64,000 nt of DNA from Xylophilus sp. Leaf220 (lineage in GTDB: Bacteria; Pseudomonadota; Gammaproteobacteria; Burkholderiales; Burkholderiaceae_C), in contig NZ_LMKO01000022.1 of the NCBI RefSeq assembly GCF_001421705.1, positions 124,339 to 188,338 on the forward strand. The letters are read 5' to 3'. Both the position numbers and the translations under genes were made by a program. Shown here one piece after another: positions 51,207-60,979 of the stretch (within the stretch, counting starts at the first letter, position 1; each line of letters begins with the position of its first letter). The notes under the pieces are model-generated. The model did no database searches. It had not been told where the DNA came from and saw nothing but the letters and a program-made list of their open reading frames with translations.

Positions 51207-51791
51207 TCAGGAAGAAGCGGAAGAACCGGGCGTGCCGCCGGCCGGCGAGGATGCGGCCGGCCCGCGGCCGGCGACGAACTGGCGCAGGGCCTGCGCCACC
51301 CGCGAGGCGCCGCGCACCAGGTTGTGGGCCGGCACGTCGCCCACGAAGCGGGCCAGGTCGTCCTCGACGTCCCAGCGCACGTTGTCGACCACCCAGTTGA
51401 TGTCGGCGGCCAGTTGCACGTCGCCCTCGATCCGCACGCCGGGCTTCTGGCCCTTGACCACCGCCTGCACCAGGTCGAAGGGCGACTCCTCAGTGACGGT
51501 CAGCGTCAGGTCGGGCGGCGCCACCGGGTCGGCCCGGTCGAGCAGGCCGGCCGGGGTGATCAGGAGCCGCAGGTTGAAGCCGCGCCACTGCACCAGGGCC
51601 ACGCGGCCCTTCTGGCGGGCCAGGCGGGCGGTGGCTTCGGGCTCCTGCTGGAGCACGTGGTTCACGAACAGGACCGCGCGGTGCTGCAGCTCGTCCACCA
51701 GCCAGTGCGGCGGCTGCAGACGGCCTCCGACCCGCGCCAGGAGACCGTCCAGAAAAGGAAATGGGGACTGTGGTGTTGCCATAGTCCCCAT
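51207..51791 (-). CDS. ubiJ: Ubiquinone accessory factor UbiJ (SCP2 domain)
   Basis: A protein of 194 residues from the ATG at 51791 or 191 from 51782. The SCP2-like lipid-binding domain covers about residues 30-140 (LQWRGFNLRLLITP-like VQWRGFNLRLLI, then DLTLTVTEESPFDLVQAVV). ARFVGDVPAHNLVR is a UbiJ feature. UbiJ holds ubiquinone intermediates in the Ubi complex, which fits its place between ubiE and ubiB. A strong hairpin surrounds both possible starts. Confidence 0.85.
   Translation of the reverse strand: MGTMATPQSPFPFLDGLLARVGGRLQPPHWLVDELQHRAVLFVNHVLQQEPEATARLARQKGRVALVQWRGFNLRLLITPAGLLDRADPVAPPDLTLTVTEESPFDLVQAVVKGQKPGVRIEGDVQLAADINWVVDNVRWDVEDDLARFVGDVPAHNLVRGASRVAQALRQFVAGRGPAASSPAGGTPGSSASS
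51761..51791 (-). promoter_or_regulatory. Hairpin across the ubiJ start codons
   Basis: In the mRNA, ATGGGGACT (51791-51783) pairs over nine bases with AGTCCCCAT (51769-51761). The 13-base loop begins with the second ATG. The first ATG is inside the stem, so the fold could choose between starts or limit initiation. Confidence 0.5.
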
Positions 51792-51817
51792 TATTCCCTG
51801 ATCGGGCCGCCCGACCC

Positions 51818-51846
51818 GGCATGCCCTTCATTCCAGGGGGCATGCC
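51818..51846 (-). terminator. GC-rich hairpin between the Tim44-like gene and ubiJ
   Basis: GGCATGCCC (51818-51826) pairs with GGGCATGCC (51838-51846). There is no T run on either side, so termination would be partial or Rho-dependent; it may instead protect the mRNA 3' end. Confidence 0.4.
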
Positions 51847-51873
51847 GCATGCGGCGGCCGCGTCGGCTGCGCC

Positions 51874-52908
51874 TTACTGCAGCGCCTGCACGCCCGCCAC
51901 CAGCCAGCCGGCGCTGCCGTCCTTCGGCTTGGCCATGTTCCACACTTCGCGGAAGGGGCTCGGGCCGGACGACGGCTCTTCGCGAATCATGCCGGAGAAC
52001 TCGACGCTGGCGAGGTAGCCGTCGGCCTCTTCCTCGATGCCCAGCAGTTGCGCCTCGAGCACCACGACCTCGGTCTTGTTGGCACGGCCGCCCAGGTGGC
52101 TCTCGCGCTCCGACAATTGGGTGCGGATCTCGTTGACCATGTTGTTGGTCATCATCGAGCGCAGGGCTTCGATGTCGGCACGGTCCCAGGCGTCCTGCAG
52201 CGTCACGAAGTTGCGCTTGGCGGCGGCCAGGAAGCCGGGCGTGTCGAAACCTGCGGGAACGCCCCAGGTCTGCGAACCGGCGAGGGCCGAGGTGCCGCTG
52301 GCGGCGGCAGCGCCACCCAGGGCCGAGCCGATCATCGAGCCGGATTCGGCCGCAGGGCGTGCGTCGAATGCGGTCGCCTGGTTTTCCCACGGACGTGCGG
52401 AGGCGTCGTTGCCCACCTTGGCCGGGTTGTACTGCGCAGGCGTCTCGGGCTTGGGACCGTTGCCGTTGCCGGCGCCCTGGAAGGCGAATGGCGAAGCCGA
52501 CGGGCCGGCGTTGCCACCGTTGCGGCGGCGCATGATGAAACCGACGACGGCGATAACCGCGAAGGCCAGCAGTGCGAACATCAGGATGTTGCCGAACGCA
52601 CCGCCCAGGCCGAGCGAGTTGGCCAGCCACGCGAGGCCCAGGCCGGCGGCCAGGCCGCCCAGCATGCCGGCCCACGGCTTGCGTGCCGCGGCGGCGGCAG
52701 GTGCGGCGGCGGCACCGGCGGCGGCCGGCGCGGCGGCGTTGCTGCCGTTCTGCGGATTGGCCGGCGCCTGGCGCGGTGCGGCCTCGCGCTGGGTCACGCT
52801 GTTCGACTGGCGGCCGACCGAGCCACCGCCACCCATGCGGCGTGCCTCGGCATCGAAACTTCCCACCATCAGCACTGCCACCAGCACTGCAGACCAGACC
52901 TTCATCAT
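51874..52908 (-). CDS. Tim44-like domain protein
   Basis: A protein of 344 residues from the ATG at 52908, with AAGGAG six bases upstream. A signal segment (VWSAVLVAVLMVGSFDAEA) is followed by an Ala/Pro/Gly-rich linker, a membrane helix (NILMFALLAFAVIAVVGFIM), and a C-terminal Tim44-like domain (AAKRNFVTLQDAWDRADIEA...LRSMMTNNMVNEI). Similar bacterial proteins are anchored in the inner membrane; their task is not settled. It sits between ubiE and ubiJ on the same strand. Confidence 0.87.
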   Translation of the reverse strand: MMKVWSAVLVAVLMVGSFDAEARRMGGGGSVGRQSNSVTQREAAPRQAPANPQNGSNAAAPAAAGAAAAPAAAAARKPWAGMLGGLAAGLGLAWLANSLGLGGAFGNILMFALLAFAVIAVVGFIMRRRNGGNAGPSASPFAFQGAGNGNGPKPETPAQYNPAKVGNDASARPWENQATAFDARPAAESGSMIGSALGGAAAASGTSALAGSQTWGVPAGFDTPGFLAAAKRNFVTLQDAWDRADIEALRSMMTNNMVNEIRTQLSERESHLGGRANKTEVVVLEAQLLGIEEEADGYLASVEFSGMIREEPSSGPSPFREVWNMAKPKDGSAGWLVAGVQALQ

Positions 52909-52990
52909 GTCGCGCTCCTTCTTGTAGACCAAAACCCGATGCCGTACTTGGGGGCATCGCTCGAAATTGACAGGGACCGGTGCCGCATCC

Positions 52991-53722
52991 TCAGCACTTG
53001 ATTCCAACATGCAGGGCCGCGATGCCGCCGGTCATGTTGTGGTAGTCCACATGGCCGAATCCGCTTTTCTGCATCAGGGTCTTCAGCTCCTGCTGGCCCG
53101 GATGCATGCGGATCGACTCGGCCAGGTAGCGGTAGCTGGACGCATCGCCCGCCACCAGCTGGCCGATGCGCGGCAGCACCTTGAACGAATACCAGTCGTA
53201 GGCCTTCGCCAGCGGCCGGGCGACCTGCGAGAACTCCAGCACCAGCAGCTTGCCGCCGGGCCGCAGCACGCGGCACATCTCGGCCAGCGCCACGTCCTTG
53301 TGGGTCATGTTGCGCAGGCCGAAGGCCACGCTCACCAGGTCGAAACGGTTGTCGGCGAACGGCAGCTGCTCGGCGTCGCAGACGGTGGTGGGCAGCACCA
53401 CGCCCAGGTCCAGCAGGCGGTCGCGCCCGGTGGAGAGCATGGCGGCGTTGATGTCGGTGTGCACCACGCAGCCGCGCGGCCCGGCCTTCCTGGCGAAGGC
53501 CAATGCCAGGTCGCCGGTGCCGCCGGCGATGTCGAGCACCTGCTGGCCTTCCTGCACGTTGGCCACCATGACGGTGTAGGCCTTCCAGGCGCGGTGCAGC
53601 CCGGCGGACATCAGGTCGTTCATCACGTCGTACTTGGGCGCGACGGAATCGAAGACCTTGCGCACTTCGCGCGCCTTGTCTTTCTCTTCGACCGACTGGT
53701 ATCCGAAATGGGTGGTGCTCAT
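52991..53722 (-). CDS. ubiE: Ubiquinone/menaquinone C-methyltransferase UbiE
   Basis: A 243-residue SAM-dependent methyltransferase of quinone synthesis. [19 protein letters not shown] is the conserved opening; [13 protein letters not shown] is the SAM loop. [19 protein letters not shown] and FSQVARPL are UbiE signatures, and [20 protein letters not shown] ends it. It leads a same-strand run with the Tim44-like gene, ubiJ and ubiB. Confidence 0.97.
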   Translation of the reverse strand: MSTTHFGYQSVEEKDKAREVRKVFDSVAPKYDVMNDLMSAGLHRAWKAYTVMVANVQEGQQVLDIAGGTGDLALAFARKAGPRGCVVHTDINAAMLSTGRDRLLDLGVVLPTTVCDAEQLPFADNRFDLVSVAFGLRNMTHKDVALAEMCRVLRPGGKLLVLEFSQVARPLAKAYDWYSFKVLPRIGQLVAGDASSYRYLAESIRMHPGQQELKTLMQKSGFGHVDYHNMTGGIAALHVGIKC

Positions 53723-53765
53723 GTTGCGTAGATGCTAGTGGTGAAAAGGGCCCGCGCCTTGCAGA

Positions 53766-53788
53766 GCCCCGCGTCCGTGGCGGGGCTT
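53766..53788 (-). terminator. Hairpin between DUF971 and ubiE
   Basis: AGCCCCGC (53766-53773) pairs with GCGGGGCT (53781-53788). It lies after the DUF971 gene and before ubiE. No T run follows, so it is a weak terminator candidate. Confidence 0.4.
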
Positions 53789-53820
53789 CGGCGCGGAGAA
53801 ATCAAAACCAAACCGGGTTG

Positions 53821-53864
53821 CAGCCGGCGCGGATCGCCGGCCTATAGCTACCAAAACGATAGCA
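53821..53864 (-). repeat. Dispersed palindromic repeat, copy F
   Basis: On the minus strand this reads GCTATC, GTTTTGGTAGCTATAGGC, then GCCGGCGATCCGCGCCGGC. It is nearly identical in its core to the copy at 2530-2572. It lies in the 198-bp gap between ubiE and DUF971. Confidence 0.7.
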
Positions 53865-53920
53865 AACTATCTGCAGGCGCCATCGCGGCGCGGACGGCGT
53901 CGCACGCCGCCGGGTGCCGG

Positions 53921-54337
53921 CTAGCCGTGGCTGGAGCAGCCTGCGCCGCCGCGCGACGGCATCGGGTCGTCGCGCCCGCGGCCCGCTTCGGCCAGGCGCT
54001 TTTCGTAGCGCGACCAGTGCTCGGCCTGCCCGGCGCCCAGTTCGTAGAGGTAGGCCCAGGTGTAGATGCCGGTGTCGTGGCCGTCGCTGAAGACGGGCTT
54101 GACCGCGTAGTTGCCGATCGGCTCCAGCGCCACGATGCCGACGTCGCGCTTGCCGGTCTGCAGCGTCTCCTGTCCGGGCCCGTGCCCCTGCACCTCGGCC
54201 GAAGGCGAGAGGATGCGCAGCAGCTCGAATGGCAGCCGGAACCGGGCGCCGTCGGAGAACGCGACTTCCAGCACCCGCGAGGCGCCGTGCAGCGTGAGGG
54301 CTTCGGGCGTCGCGGTGCCCGGTGTCAATCCAGCCAT
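53921..54337 (-). CDS. DUF971 family protein
   Basis: A 138-residue protein. LEVAFSDGARFRLPFELLRI and VKPVFSDGHDTGIYTWAYLY match DUF971, the small domain also found at the N-terminus of gamma-butyrobetaine hydroxylases. No enzymatic residues are known for the free form. The C-terminal tail (GGAGCSSHG) is Gly/Cys-rich. It is 35 bp downstream of the HIT gene, and this linkage to ubiE is common in betaproteobacteria. Confidence 0.88.
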   Translation of the reverse strand: MAGLTPGTATPEALTLHGASRVLEVAFSDGARFRLPFELLRILSPSAEVQGHGPGQETLQTGKRDVGIVALEPIGNYAVKPVFSDGHDTGIYTWAYLYELGAGQAEHWSRYEKRLAEAGRGRDDPMPSRGGAGCSSHG

Positions 54338-54372
54338 GGGGTGGCTCCTGTTCTAGAAAAAGGGGCGGCAGG

Positions 54373-54834
54373 TCATGCCGCCGCCGGACCCGCGTCGAGC
54401 CGCGCGGCGATGGCCGCGTCGATCGCCGGCATGCGCCGCGACAGCGCATTCTCGTGGGCCGTGTCGCGCGGCCGCACGGCGGCGGCCCAGACCGGCGCGG
54501 GGAAATGGCTGTCGTCCTCGAAGCGGGCGACGATGTGCCAGTGCAGGTGCGGCACCAGGTTGCCGAACGCGGCCAGGTTGATCTTCTCGGGCCGCAACTC
54601 TCGGCGCAGCACCTGCTCGATCGCGGCCACCGCCTCCATGCACAGGAAACGGTCTTCCACCGACAGGTCGGAGAACTCGGCCACGTGCTGCGTCCAGACC
54701 AGCCGGTAGAAGGCGGGAAAGCCCGCCTCGTCGGCGCGGACCACGCGGAAATGCGGGCCGCGCCAGACGAGCGCGCCGCCGTCGCCGTCGCACAGCACGC
54801 AGCCGGCGACGCGGGGAATCGATTGCAAGGACAT
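54373..54834 (-). CDS. HIT family hydrolase
   Basis: A 153-residue nucleotide-binding protein. The histidine triad HLHWH occupies residues 96-100 (PHLHWHIVARF), and an upstream CVLC pair at 12-15 could bind zinc. NLAAFGNLVPH matches the diadenosine tetraphosphate hydrolase branch of HIT proteins. It probably cleaves nucleotide phosphoanhydrides or phosphoramidates. It sits 44 bp downstream of the FAD/Fe-S oxidoreductase gene. Confidence 0.88.
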   Translation of the reverse strand: MSLQSIPRVAGCVLCDGDGGALVWRGPHFRVVRADEAGFPAFYRLVWTQHVAEFSDLSVEDRFLCMEAVAAIEQVLRRELRPEKINLAAFGNLVPHLHWHIVARFEDDSHFPAPVWAAAVRPRDTAHENALSRRMPAIDAAIAARLDAGPAAA

Positions 54835-54878
54835 GCCGAGATTATTGGCGCGCGGCGCAGGGGCCGCGTGCCAAACCG

Positions 54879-57800
54879 CTACACCAGCACCCGCTCGATG
54901 CCGCCGTTGTTGGCGGCCGCCACGTACGCGGGCATCCACTCCTCGCCGAGGATGTGGCGGGCCATCTCGACCACGATGTAGTCGGCCTCGAGCAGGCCGT
55001 TGTTCAGGTCGTCGCCGTAGCGCTTCAGGCCCTGCAGGCAGCTCGGGCAGCTGGTGAGGATCTTGACGTCGGAGGTGGCCGGCAGGTCGGCCTTGATGCG
55101 CAGTGCGGCCTCGCCCTTCTTCAGTTCCTCTTCCTTGCGGAAGCGGACCTGGGTGGAGATGTCGGGCCGGGTCACGCCCAGCGTGCCCGATTCGCCGCAG
55201 CAGCGCTCGCTCTTCAGCACGTTGTCGCCCAGCAGCGCCTTGACCGTCTTCATCGGCTCCTGCAGCTTCATCGGCGTGTGGCAGGGGTCGTGGTAGAGGT
55301 AGGCGCCACCGGCGTCGAGCTTCAGGCCCTTCTCGAGCAGGAACTCGTGGATGTCGATGATCCGGCAGCCGGGGAAGATCTTGTCGAACTGGTAGCCCTG
55401 CAGCTGGTCGTAGCAGGTGCCGCAGCTCACCACCACCGTCTTGATGTCGAGGTAGTTGAGGGTGTTGGCCACCCGGTGGAACAGCACCCGGTTGTCGGTG
55501 ATGATCTTGTCGGCCGCGTCGAACTGGCCGCTGCCCTTCTGCGGATAGCCGCAGCAGAGGTAGCCGGGCGGCAGCACCGTCTGCACGCCGGCATGCCAGA
55601 GCATCGCCTGCGTGGCCAGGCCCACCTGGCTGAACAGCCGCTCGGAGCCGCAGCCGGGGAAGTAGAAGACGGCCTCGCTCTCGGTCGTCGTCGCCTTCGG
55701 GTCGCGGATGATCGGGACGTAGTCGCGGTCCTCGATGTCGAGCAATGCGCGAGCCGTCTTCTTCGGCAGGCCGCCCGGCATCTTCTTGTTGACGAAGTGG
55801 ATCACCTGCTCCTTGAGCGGTGCCCGGCCGACGGTCGCCGGCGGGTGCGCGGTCTGCTTGCGCGCCAGGCCGCCCAGCAGCTTGTTCGCCGCGCGCTGCG
55901 CCTTGAAGCCGACGTCGACCATCGCGCCGCGCATCAGCTTGATGGTCTGCGGGTTGGTGGCGTTCAGGAAGAACATCGCCGCCGCATTGCCGGGCCGGAA
56001 CGATTTCTGGCCCATCTTGCGCAGCAGGTTGCGCATGTTCATCGACACCTCGCCGAAGTCGATGTTCACCGGGCACGGCGTGAGGCACTTGTGGCAGACG
56101 GTGCAGTGGTCGGCCACGTCCTCGAACTCCTGCCAGTGCTTGATACTGACGCCGCGGCGGGTCTGCTCTTCGTACAGGAAGGCCTCGACCAGCAGCGAGG
56201 TGGCCAGGATCTTGTTGCGCGGGCTGTAGAGCAGGTTGGCACGCGGCACGTGGGTGGCGCAGACCGGCTTGCACTTGCCGCAGCGCAGGCAGTCCTTGAC
56301 CGAATCGGCGATGGCGCCGATGTCGCTCTGCTGCATGATCAGCGACTCGTGGCCCATCAGCCCGAAGCTCGGCGTGTAGGCGTTGGTCAGGTCGGCATGC
56401 AGGCCGAAATTGGGAGCCGAATCGGGCTGCAGCCGGCGATCCGCGCCGACCTCCTGCTCCTTATTTCGTAGCAGCTTGCCCTTGTTGAAGCGGCCTTCCG
56501 GGTCGACGCGACGCTTGTAGTCGGTGAACGGCTGCAGCTCCTCGTCGTTCAGGAACTCGAGCTTGGTGATGCCGATGCCGTGCTCGCCCGAGATCACCCC
56601 GTCAAGGCTGCGGGCCAGCACCATGATGCGGGCAACCGCCTCGTGCGCGGTCTGCAGCATGTCGTAGTCGTCGCTGTTGACCGGCAGGTTGGTGTGCACG
56701 TTGCCGTCGCCGGCATGCATGTGCAGAGCCACCCAGACCCGGCCCTTCAGCACCCGCTTGTGGATCGCGTTCACCTCATCGATCAGCGGCTGGAACTCGG
56801 CACCGCCGAAGATCGTCTGCAGCGGCTGGCGGATCTGCGTCTTCCAGCTGGCGCGCAGCGTGTGATCCTGCAGCTGCGGGAACAGGGTGGCCACGTCCTG
56901 CAGCCAGCCCTGCCACTGGGCGCGTACCCCGGCGACCAGCGCCAGGGCCTGGGCCACCCGGTCTTCCAGCAGGTCGGCCGACGGGATGTCGTTGGCGTCG
57001 TCGCTCTTGCCGAGCGGCAGGTTGCCACGCGCGAAGAAATCATCCAGCGCGTCGCAGAGCTTCAGCTTGTTGCGCAGGCTCAGCTCGATGTTGATCCGCT
57101 CGATGCCGTCGGTGTACTCGGCCATCCGCGGCAGCGGGATCACCACGTCCTCGTTGATCTTGAAGGCGTTGGTGTGCTTGCTGATGGCGGCGGTGCGCTT
57201 CCTGTCCAGCCAGAACTTCTTGCGCGCCTCGGGGCTGATCGCCACGAAGCCTTCGCCGCTGCGCGAGTTGGCGATGCGCACCACTTCGCTGGTGACGCGG
57301 GCCACCGCGTCGGCATCGTCGCCGCTGATGTCGCCGAACAGCACCATCTTCGGCACCGACGATCCGCTCGCGCCGTGCTTCTTCGACTTGGTGGCGTAGC
57401 CGACCGCCTTCAGGTAGCGGTCGTCCAGGTGCTCCAGGCCGGCCAGCAGCACGCCCGAGCGCTTCTGCTCTGCGAACATGAAGTCCTTGATCTCGACGAT
57501 GCTGGGCACCGCGTCCTTGGCGTTGCCGAAGAACTCCAGGCAGACGGTGCGGGTGTGCGGCGGCATGCGGTGCACGATCCAGCGGCCGCTGGTGATCAGG
57601 CCGTCGCAGCCTTCCTTCTGGATGCCCGGCAGGCCCGACAGGAACTTGTCGGTCACGTCCTTGCCGAGGCCTTCCTTGCGGAAGGTCTTGCCGGGAATGT
57701 CGAGCCGCTCGGTGCGGATCGGCGTCCTGCCGTCGGCCTCGAAGTACTGCAGCTCGAAGCTGGCCATCTCGGCGTCGTGGATCTTGCCCAGGTTGTGGCC

Positions 57801-58802
57801 GATGCGGGTCACCTCCAGCCACTGCGCGTCGGGCGTCACCATGCGCCACGAGGCCAGGTTGTCGAGCGCGGTGCCCCACAGCACCGCCTTCTTGCCGCCG
57901 GCGTTCATCGCGATGTTGCCGCCGACGCAGGACGCCTCGGCCGAGGTGGGATCGACCGCGAAGACGTAGCCGCCGCGCTCGGCCGCATCCGACACCCGCT
58001 GCGTCACCACGCCGGCGCCCGTCCAGATGGTGGGCACCGGGTGGTCCACGCCGGGCAGCTGCCGCAGTTCGACCTCGGTCATCTGCTCGAGCTTCTCGGT
58101 GTTGATCACCGCGCTCTTCCAGGTCAGCGGGATCGCGCCGCCGGTGTAGCCGGTGCCGCCGCCGCGCGGGATGATGGTCAGGCCCAGGTCGATGCAGCCC
58201 TTGACCAGGCCGGCCATCTCCTCCTCGGTGTCGGGCGTCAGCACCACGAACGGGTATTCGACCCGCCAGTCGGTGGCGTCGGTCACGTGCGACACGCGCG
58301 ACAGGCCGTCGAACTTGATGTTGTCCTTGGCGGTCAGCCGGCCCAGGCTGCGCTGGGCCTCGCGGCGCAGGGCGGCGACGGTGTCGAAGTCGGCGCCGAA
58401 GGCGCGGATCGCACCGTCCACCAGCCCCAGCAACTCGACCACCACCGCGTCGCGCTTCGGATCGGCCTGCGGGGTGCGGCGTTTCTGGACTTCCGAGAGG
58501 CGGTGCCGCAGGGCCTCGACCAGCAGGCGGCGGCGCTTCGGGTTGCCCTGCAGGTCGTCCTGCAGGTAGGGGTTGCGCTGCACCACCCAGATGTCGCCGA
58601 GCACTTCGTAGAGCATGCGGGCCGAGCGGCCGGTGCCGCGCTCGCCGCGCAGCTGCTCCAGCATGTTCCACGCCCGCGCGCCCAGCAGGCGTATGACGAT
58701 CTCGCGGTCGGAGAACGAGGTGTAGTTGTACGGGATCTCGCGCAGCCGCGCAGGCCCTTCGGCCTGTGCGAGGAGGGCCGCCAGGGCGGTGGGAGCATTC
58801 AT
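54879..58802 (-). CDS. FAD-linked/4Fe-4S fusion oxidoreductase (DUF3683 type)
   Basis: A 1307-residue fusion. The N-terminal ~170 residues correspond to DUF3683. A GlcD/D-lactate-type FAD domain follows, with [12 protein letters not shown] near residue 212. Later come two ferredoxin motifs, [11 protein letters not shown] and [12 protein letters not shown] (about 835 and 900). Cys-Cys-Gly modules follow, with LCCGYPQKG and RCCGESG. The protein thus joins the flavin subunit and the GlpC-like iron-sulfur subunit of D-2-hydroxyacid oxidation in one chain. Electrons probably reach quinone. The substrate is not proven; D-lactate or a similar hydroxyacid is likely. Confidence 0.9.
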   Translation of the reverse strand: MNAPTALAALLAQAEGPARLREIPYNYTSFSDREIVIRLLGARAWNMLEQLRGERGTGRSARMLYEVLGDIWVVQRNPYLQDDLQGNPKRRRLLVEALRHRLSEVQKRRTPQADPKRDAVVVELLGLVDGAIRAFGADFDTVAALRREAQRSLGRLTAKDNIKFDGLSRVSHVTDATDWRVEYPFVVLTPDTEEEMAGLVKGCIDLGLTIIPRGGGTGYTGGAIPLTWKSAVINTEKLEQMTEVELRQLPGVDHPVPTIWTGAGVVTQRVSDAAERGGYVFAVDPTSAEASCVGGNIAMNAGGKKAVLWGTALDNLASWRMVTPDAQWLEVTRIGHNLGKIHDAEMASFELQYFEADGRTPIRTERLDIPGKTFRKEGLGKDVTDKFLSGLPGIQKEGCDGLITSGRWIVHRMPPHTRTVCLEFFGNAKDAVPSIVEIKDFMFAEQKRSGVLLAGLEHLDDRYLKAVGYATKSKKHGASGSSVPKMVLFGDISGDDADAVARVTSEVVRIANSRSGEGFVAISPEARKKFWLDRKRTAAISKHTNAFKINEDVVIPLPRMAEYTDGIERINIELSLRNKLKLCDALDDFFARGNLPLGKSDDANDIPSADLLEDRVAQALALVAGVRAQWQGWLQDVATLFPQLQDHTLRASWKTQIRQPLQTIFGGAEFQPLIDEVNAIHKRVLKGRVWVALHMHAGDGNVHTNLPVNSDDYDMLQTAHEAVARIMVLARSLDGVISGEHGIGITKLEFLNDEELQPFTDYKRRVDPEGRFNKGKLLRNKEQEVGADRRLQPDSAPNFGLHADLTNAYTPSFGLMGHESLIMQQSDIGAIADSVKDCLRCGKCKPVCATHVPRANLLYSPRNKILATSLLVEAFLYEEQTRRGVSIKHWQEFEDVADHCTVCHKCLTPCPVNIDFGEVSMNMRNLLRKMGQKSFRPGNAAAMFFLNATNPQTIKLMRGAMVDVGFKAQRAANKLLGGLARKQTAHPPATVGRAPLKEQVIHFVNKKMPGGLPKKTARALLDIEDRDYVPIIRDPKATTTESEAVFYFPGCGSERLFSQVGLATQAMLWHAGVQTVLPPGYLCCGYPQKGSGQFDAADKIITDNRVLFHRVANTLNYLDIKTVVVSCGTCYDQLQGYQFDKIFPGCRIIDIHEFLLEKGLKLDAGGAYLYHDPCHTPMKLQEPMKTVKALLGDNVLKSERCCGESGTLGVTRPDISTQVRFRKEEELKKGEAALRIKADLPATSDVKILTSCPSCLQGLKRYGDDLNNGLLEADYIVVEMARHILGEEWMPAYVAAANNGGIERVLV

Positions 58803-58917
58803 CGGGGATACCTGGGTCGGGCGGGGTCGCCCATGGGCCTTGGGAGGGCGATTTTAGCCGCGCGGGTCGGTTCGCGCCGGCCGCCCCGCCGGCACCCCGC
58901 GGGCGCGGGCCGCCGCC

Positions 58918-60600
58918 CTAGACCGCGGGCGGGTCGGTGTCTTCGTCCGGGGCGATGTGGATGCGGTCGCGCCCGGCGCGCTTGGCGGCGTAGAGCGCCC
59001 GGTCGGCCCGCTCCAGCGTCTCGCCGGGCTGGTCGGTGGCGCGCACCGCCGCGACGCCGGCGCTGAGGGTCACGTGGAAGTGCCGCCCCTGGTCGATGAA
59101 CTCGAGCTGCGAGAAATGCAGCCGGATCTCGTCGAGCACCTTGCGGGCCTGCGCCGGCGCGCAATCGGGCAGCACCGCCACGAATTCCTCGCCGCCGTAG
59201 CGGCCGAGCTGGTCGGCCCGGCGCAGCCGCTGCCGCAGCAGGTTGGCCAGGCTGCGGATCACGTTGTCGCCCACGCCATGGCCGTAGGTGTCGTTGACCC
59301 GCTTGAAATGGTCGATGTCGATCATCACCACGCTGGCCGGCTTGCTGCCGCGGGCGCTGCGCAGCACCTCCTGCGTCACCTGTTCCTTGATGTCCGCATG
59401 CCGCAGCAGCCCGGTGAGCCCGTCGCGCGACAGGGCCGCGCTGAGCAGCCGCGCGCGCTGGGCCCGGGCGAACACGGTGGCGACCAGGGCGTTGTCGGAG
59501 ATCGGCTTGGTGACGAAGTCGTCGCCGGCCTTGAGCAGGGCGTCCATCTGCCGCGCGATGTCGGTCTCGGCCGAGAGGTAGATGATCGGGATCCGCAGCA
59601 GGTCGTCGTGGAAGCGGATGATCTGCGCCAGCTCGGGGCCGGAGCAGCCGGGCATCATCACGTCGAGCAGCAGCACCTCGGGCAGGAAAGCGCGCATCGC
59701 CTCCAGCACCTGGGCCGGCCGGGCCTGCACCTCCACCCGCATGCCGCTGCTGCGCAGCACCAGGGCATAGCGCTCTGCCAGCGCCAGGTCGTCGTCGACG
59801 ATCATGACCCGGTAGGGGTCGCCGTTCTGCTGCACGAAGGTGCGCTCCAGCCGGTTCTCCAGATCGGTCAGGTTCACCGGCTTGCCGAAGAAGCCGGTGG
59901 CGCCGGCCCGCACCGCGCGCAGCCAGGTGTCGAACCGGTTGTCCGACGTGATGACCAGCAGCGGCACCGGCTGGTGCATGTGCGCCTGAATGTCGGCTGT
60001 CAAAGCCAGTCCGTCCTCGGCATCGTCGCCCAGGTGCACGTCCACTATCAGCGCGTCGGGGTCTTCGCCCAGGCAGGCTTCGCGGAAGGTCTCGGCCCGG
60101 TCGTAGTGGCGCGCGTCGTAGCCGAAGTTGCGCAGCGTCAGCTCCATGTTGCGGCCGACCACCCGGTCGTCTTCCAGGATGAAGATGCGGTAGCTCTGGC
60201 CCTGCGCCAGGCGGCGCGCCACCAGCGGGCCCTCGGGCGGCGTGGCCCGCGCCGGCAGGCGCTCGGTGTGCAGGCCGCGCACCTCGTCGGCGAAGGCCTG
60301 CAGTGCCGCGGGATCGGCATCGAAATGCTCCAGCCACTGCGCCGCCTGGCGTTCGAGCCGCCGCGCGGCCTCGCCCAGGCGCGGGAATCCGAACGTGCCG
60401 GCCGAGCCTGCGATCTTGTGCAGCCGGTCGCGCAAGGGCTGCAGCTGCGGATGCGCCGACGCGTCGCCAGTCCCTTCCAGCAGCGAGTCGGCCAGTACGC
60501 CCAGCGCCTGGAACTCGCCCTCGAGCCGCTGGGCGAACTGTTCCGACAGCAGGGCCAGCTGGCGCTGCAGCGCTTCCTGCAGCGCCCGCTCGTCAGCCAT
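58918..60600 (-). CDS. Hpt-REC-REC-GGDEF diguanylate cyclase
   Basis: A 560-residue signalling protein. The Hpt helix carries His61 (LHKIAGSAGTFGF). Receiver 1 (about 138-255) has Asp187 and receiver 2 (about 263-380) has Asp313. The GGDEF domain has GGEEF at 469-473, a competent catalytic motif, with an RxxD inhibitory site (460-463) five residues before it. It should make cyclic di-GMP when phosphorylated and be subject to product feedback. Its start overlaps the receiver gene by eight bases. Confidence 0.94.
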   Translation of the reverse strand: MADERALQEALQRQLALLSEQFAQRLEGEFQALGVLADSLLEGTGDASAHPQLQPLRDRLHKIAGSAGTFGFPRLGEAARRLERQAAQWLEHFDADPAALQAFADEVRGLHTERLPARATPPEGPLVARRLAQGQSYRIFILEDDRVVGRNMELTLRNFGYDARHYDRAETFREACLGEDPDALIVDVHLGDDAEDGLALTADIQAHMHQPVPLLVITSDNRFDTWLRAVRAGATGFFGKPVNLTDLENRLERTFVQQNGDPYRVMIVDDDLALAERYALVLRSSGMRVEVQARPAQVLEAMRAFLPEVLLLDVMMPGCSGPELAQIIRFHDDLLRIPIIYLSAETDIARQMDALLKAGDDFVTKPISDNALVATVFARAQRARLLSAALSRDGLTGLLRHADIKEQVTQEVLRSARGSKPASVVMIDIDHFKRVNDTYGHGVGDNVIRSLANLLRQRLRRADQLGRYGGEEFVAVLPDCAPAQARKVLDEIRLHFSQLEFIDQGRHFHVTLSAGVAAVRATDQPGETLERADRALYAAKRAGRDRIHIAPDEDTDPPAV

Positions 60601-60979
60601 GCGCCGCGGCCCAGATCGCCTTGACCTGCGCGGCCAGCTGCATCGGGTCGAAGGGCTTCACGATCACGTCGCGGGCACCCAGGCTGCGGTAGTGCTCGAT
60701 CTCGGCCGGCTGCACCTTGGCGGTCATGAACGCCACCGGGATGCGGCCCAGGTCCACCACGGTGCCGAGCCGCGCCAGGGTCTCGGGCCCGTCCATGCCG
60801 GGCATCATCACGTCGAGCAGGATGAAGTCGGGCGCGAAGGCGACGACCTGGTCGAGCGCCTCCTGGCCCGACGAACAGCTCAGGACCTGCAGCCCGCCCA
60901 CGATCTCCAGCGCCACCTTGGCGACCGCCTGGATGGAAGCGTCGTCCTCGACATGCAGTACGCGTTGCAATGGGCTCAC
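60593..60979 (-). CDS. Single-domain response regulator
   Basis: A 128-residue free receiver. The acid pair is in HVEDDAS, the phosphorylated Asp56 in ILLDVMMPG, Thr in FMTAKV and Lys in VIVKPFD. It has no output domain, so it probably passes phosphate on, as a shuttle or sink. It overlaps the sensor kinase stop by four bases (ATGA) and the downstream Hpt/GGDEF gene by eight. All three are surely translated together. Confidence 0.94.
   Translation of the reverse strand: MSPLQRVLHVEDDASIQAVAKVALEIVGGLQVLSCSSGQEALDQVVAFAPDFILLDVMMPGMDGPETLARLGTVVDLGRIPVAFMTAKVQPAEIEHYRSLGARDVIVKPFDPMQLAAQVKAIWAAAHG

Noticed and set aside
56580-59066. An 828-codon plus-strand frame
   Set aside because: It is antisense to the FAD/Fe-S oxidoreductase, whose motifs are unmistakable; the translation shows no domain.
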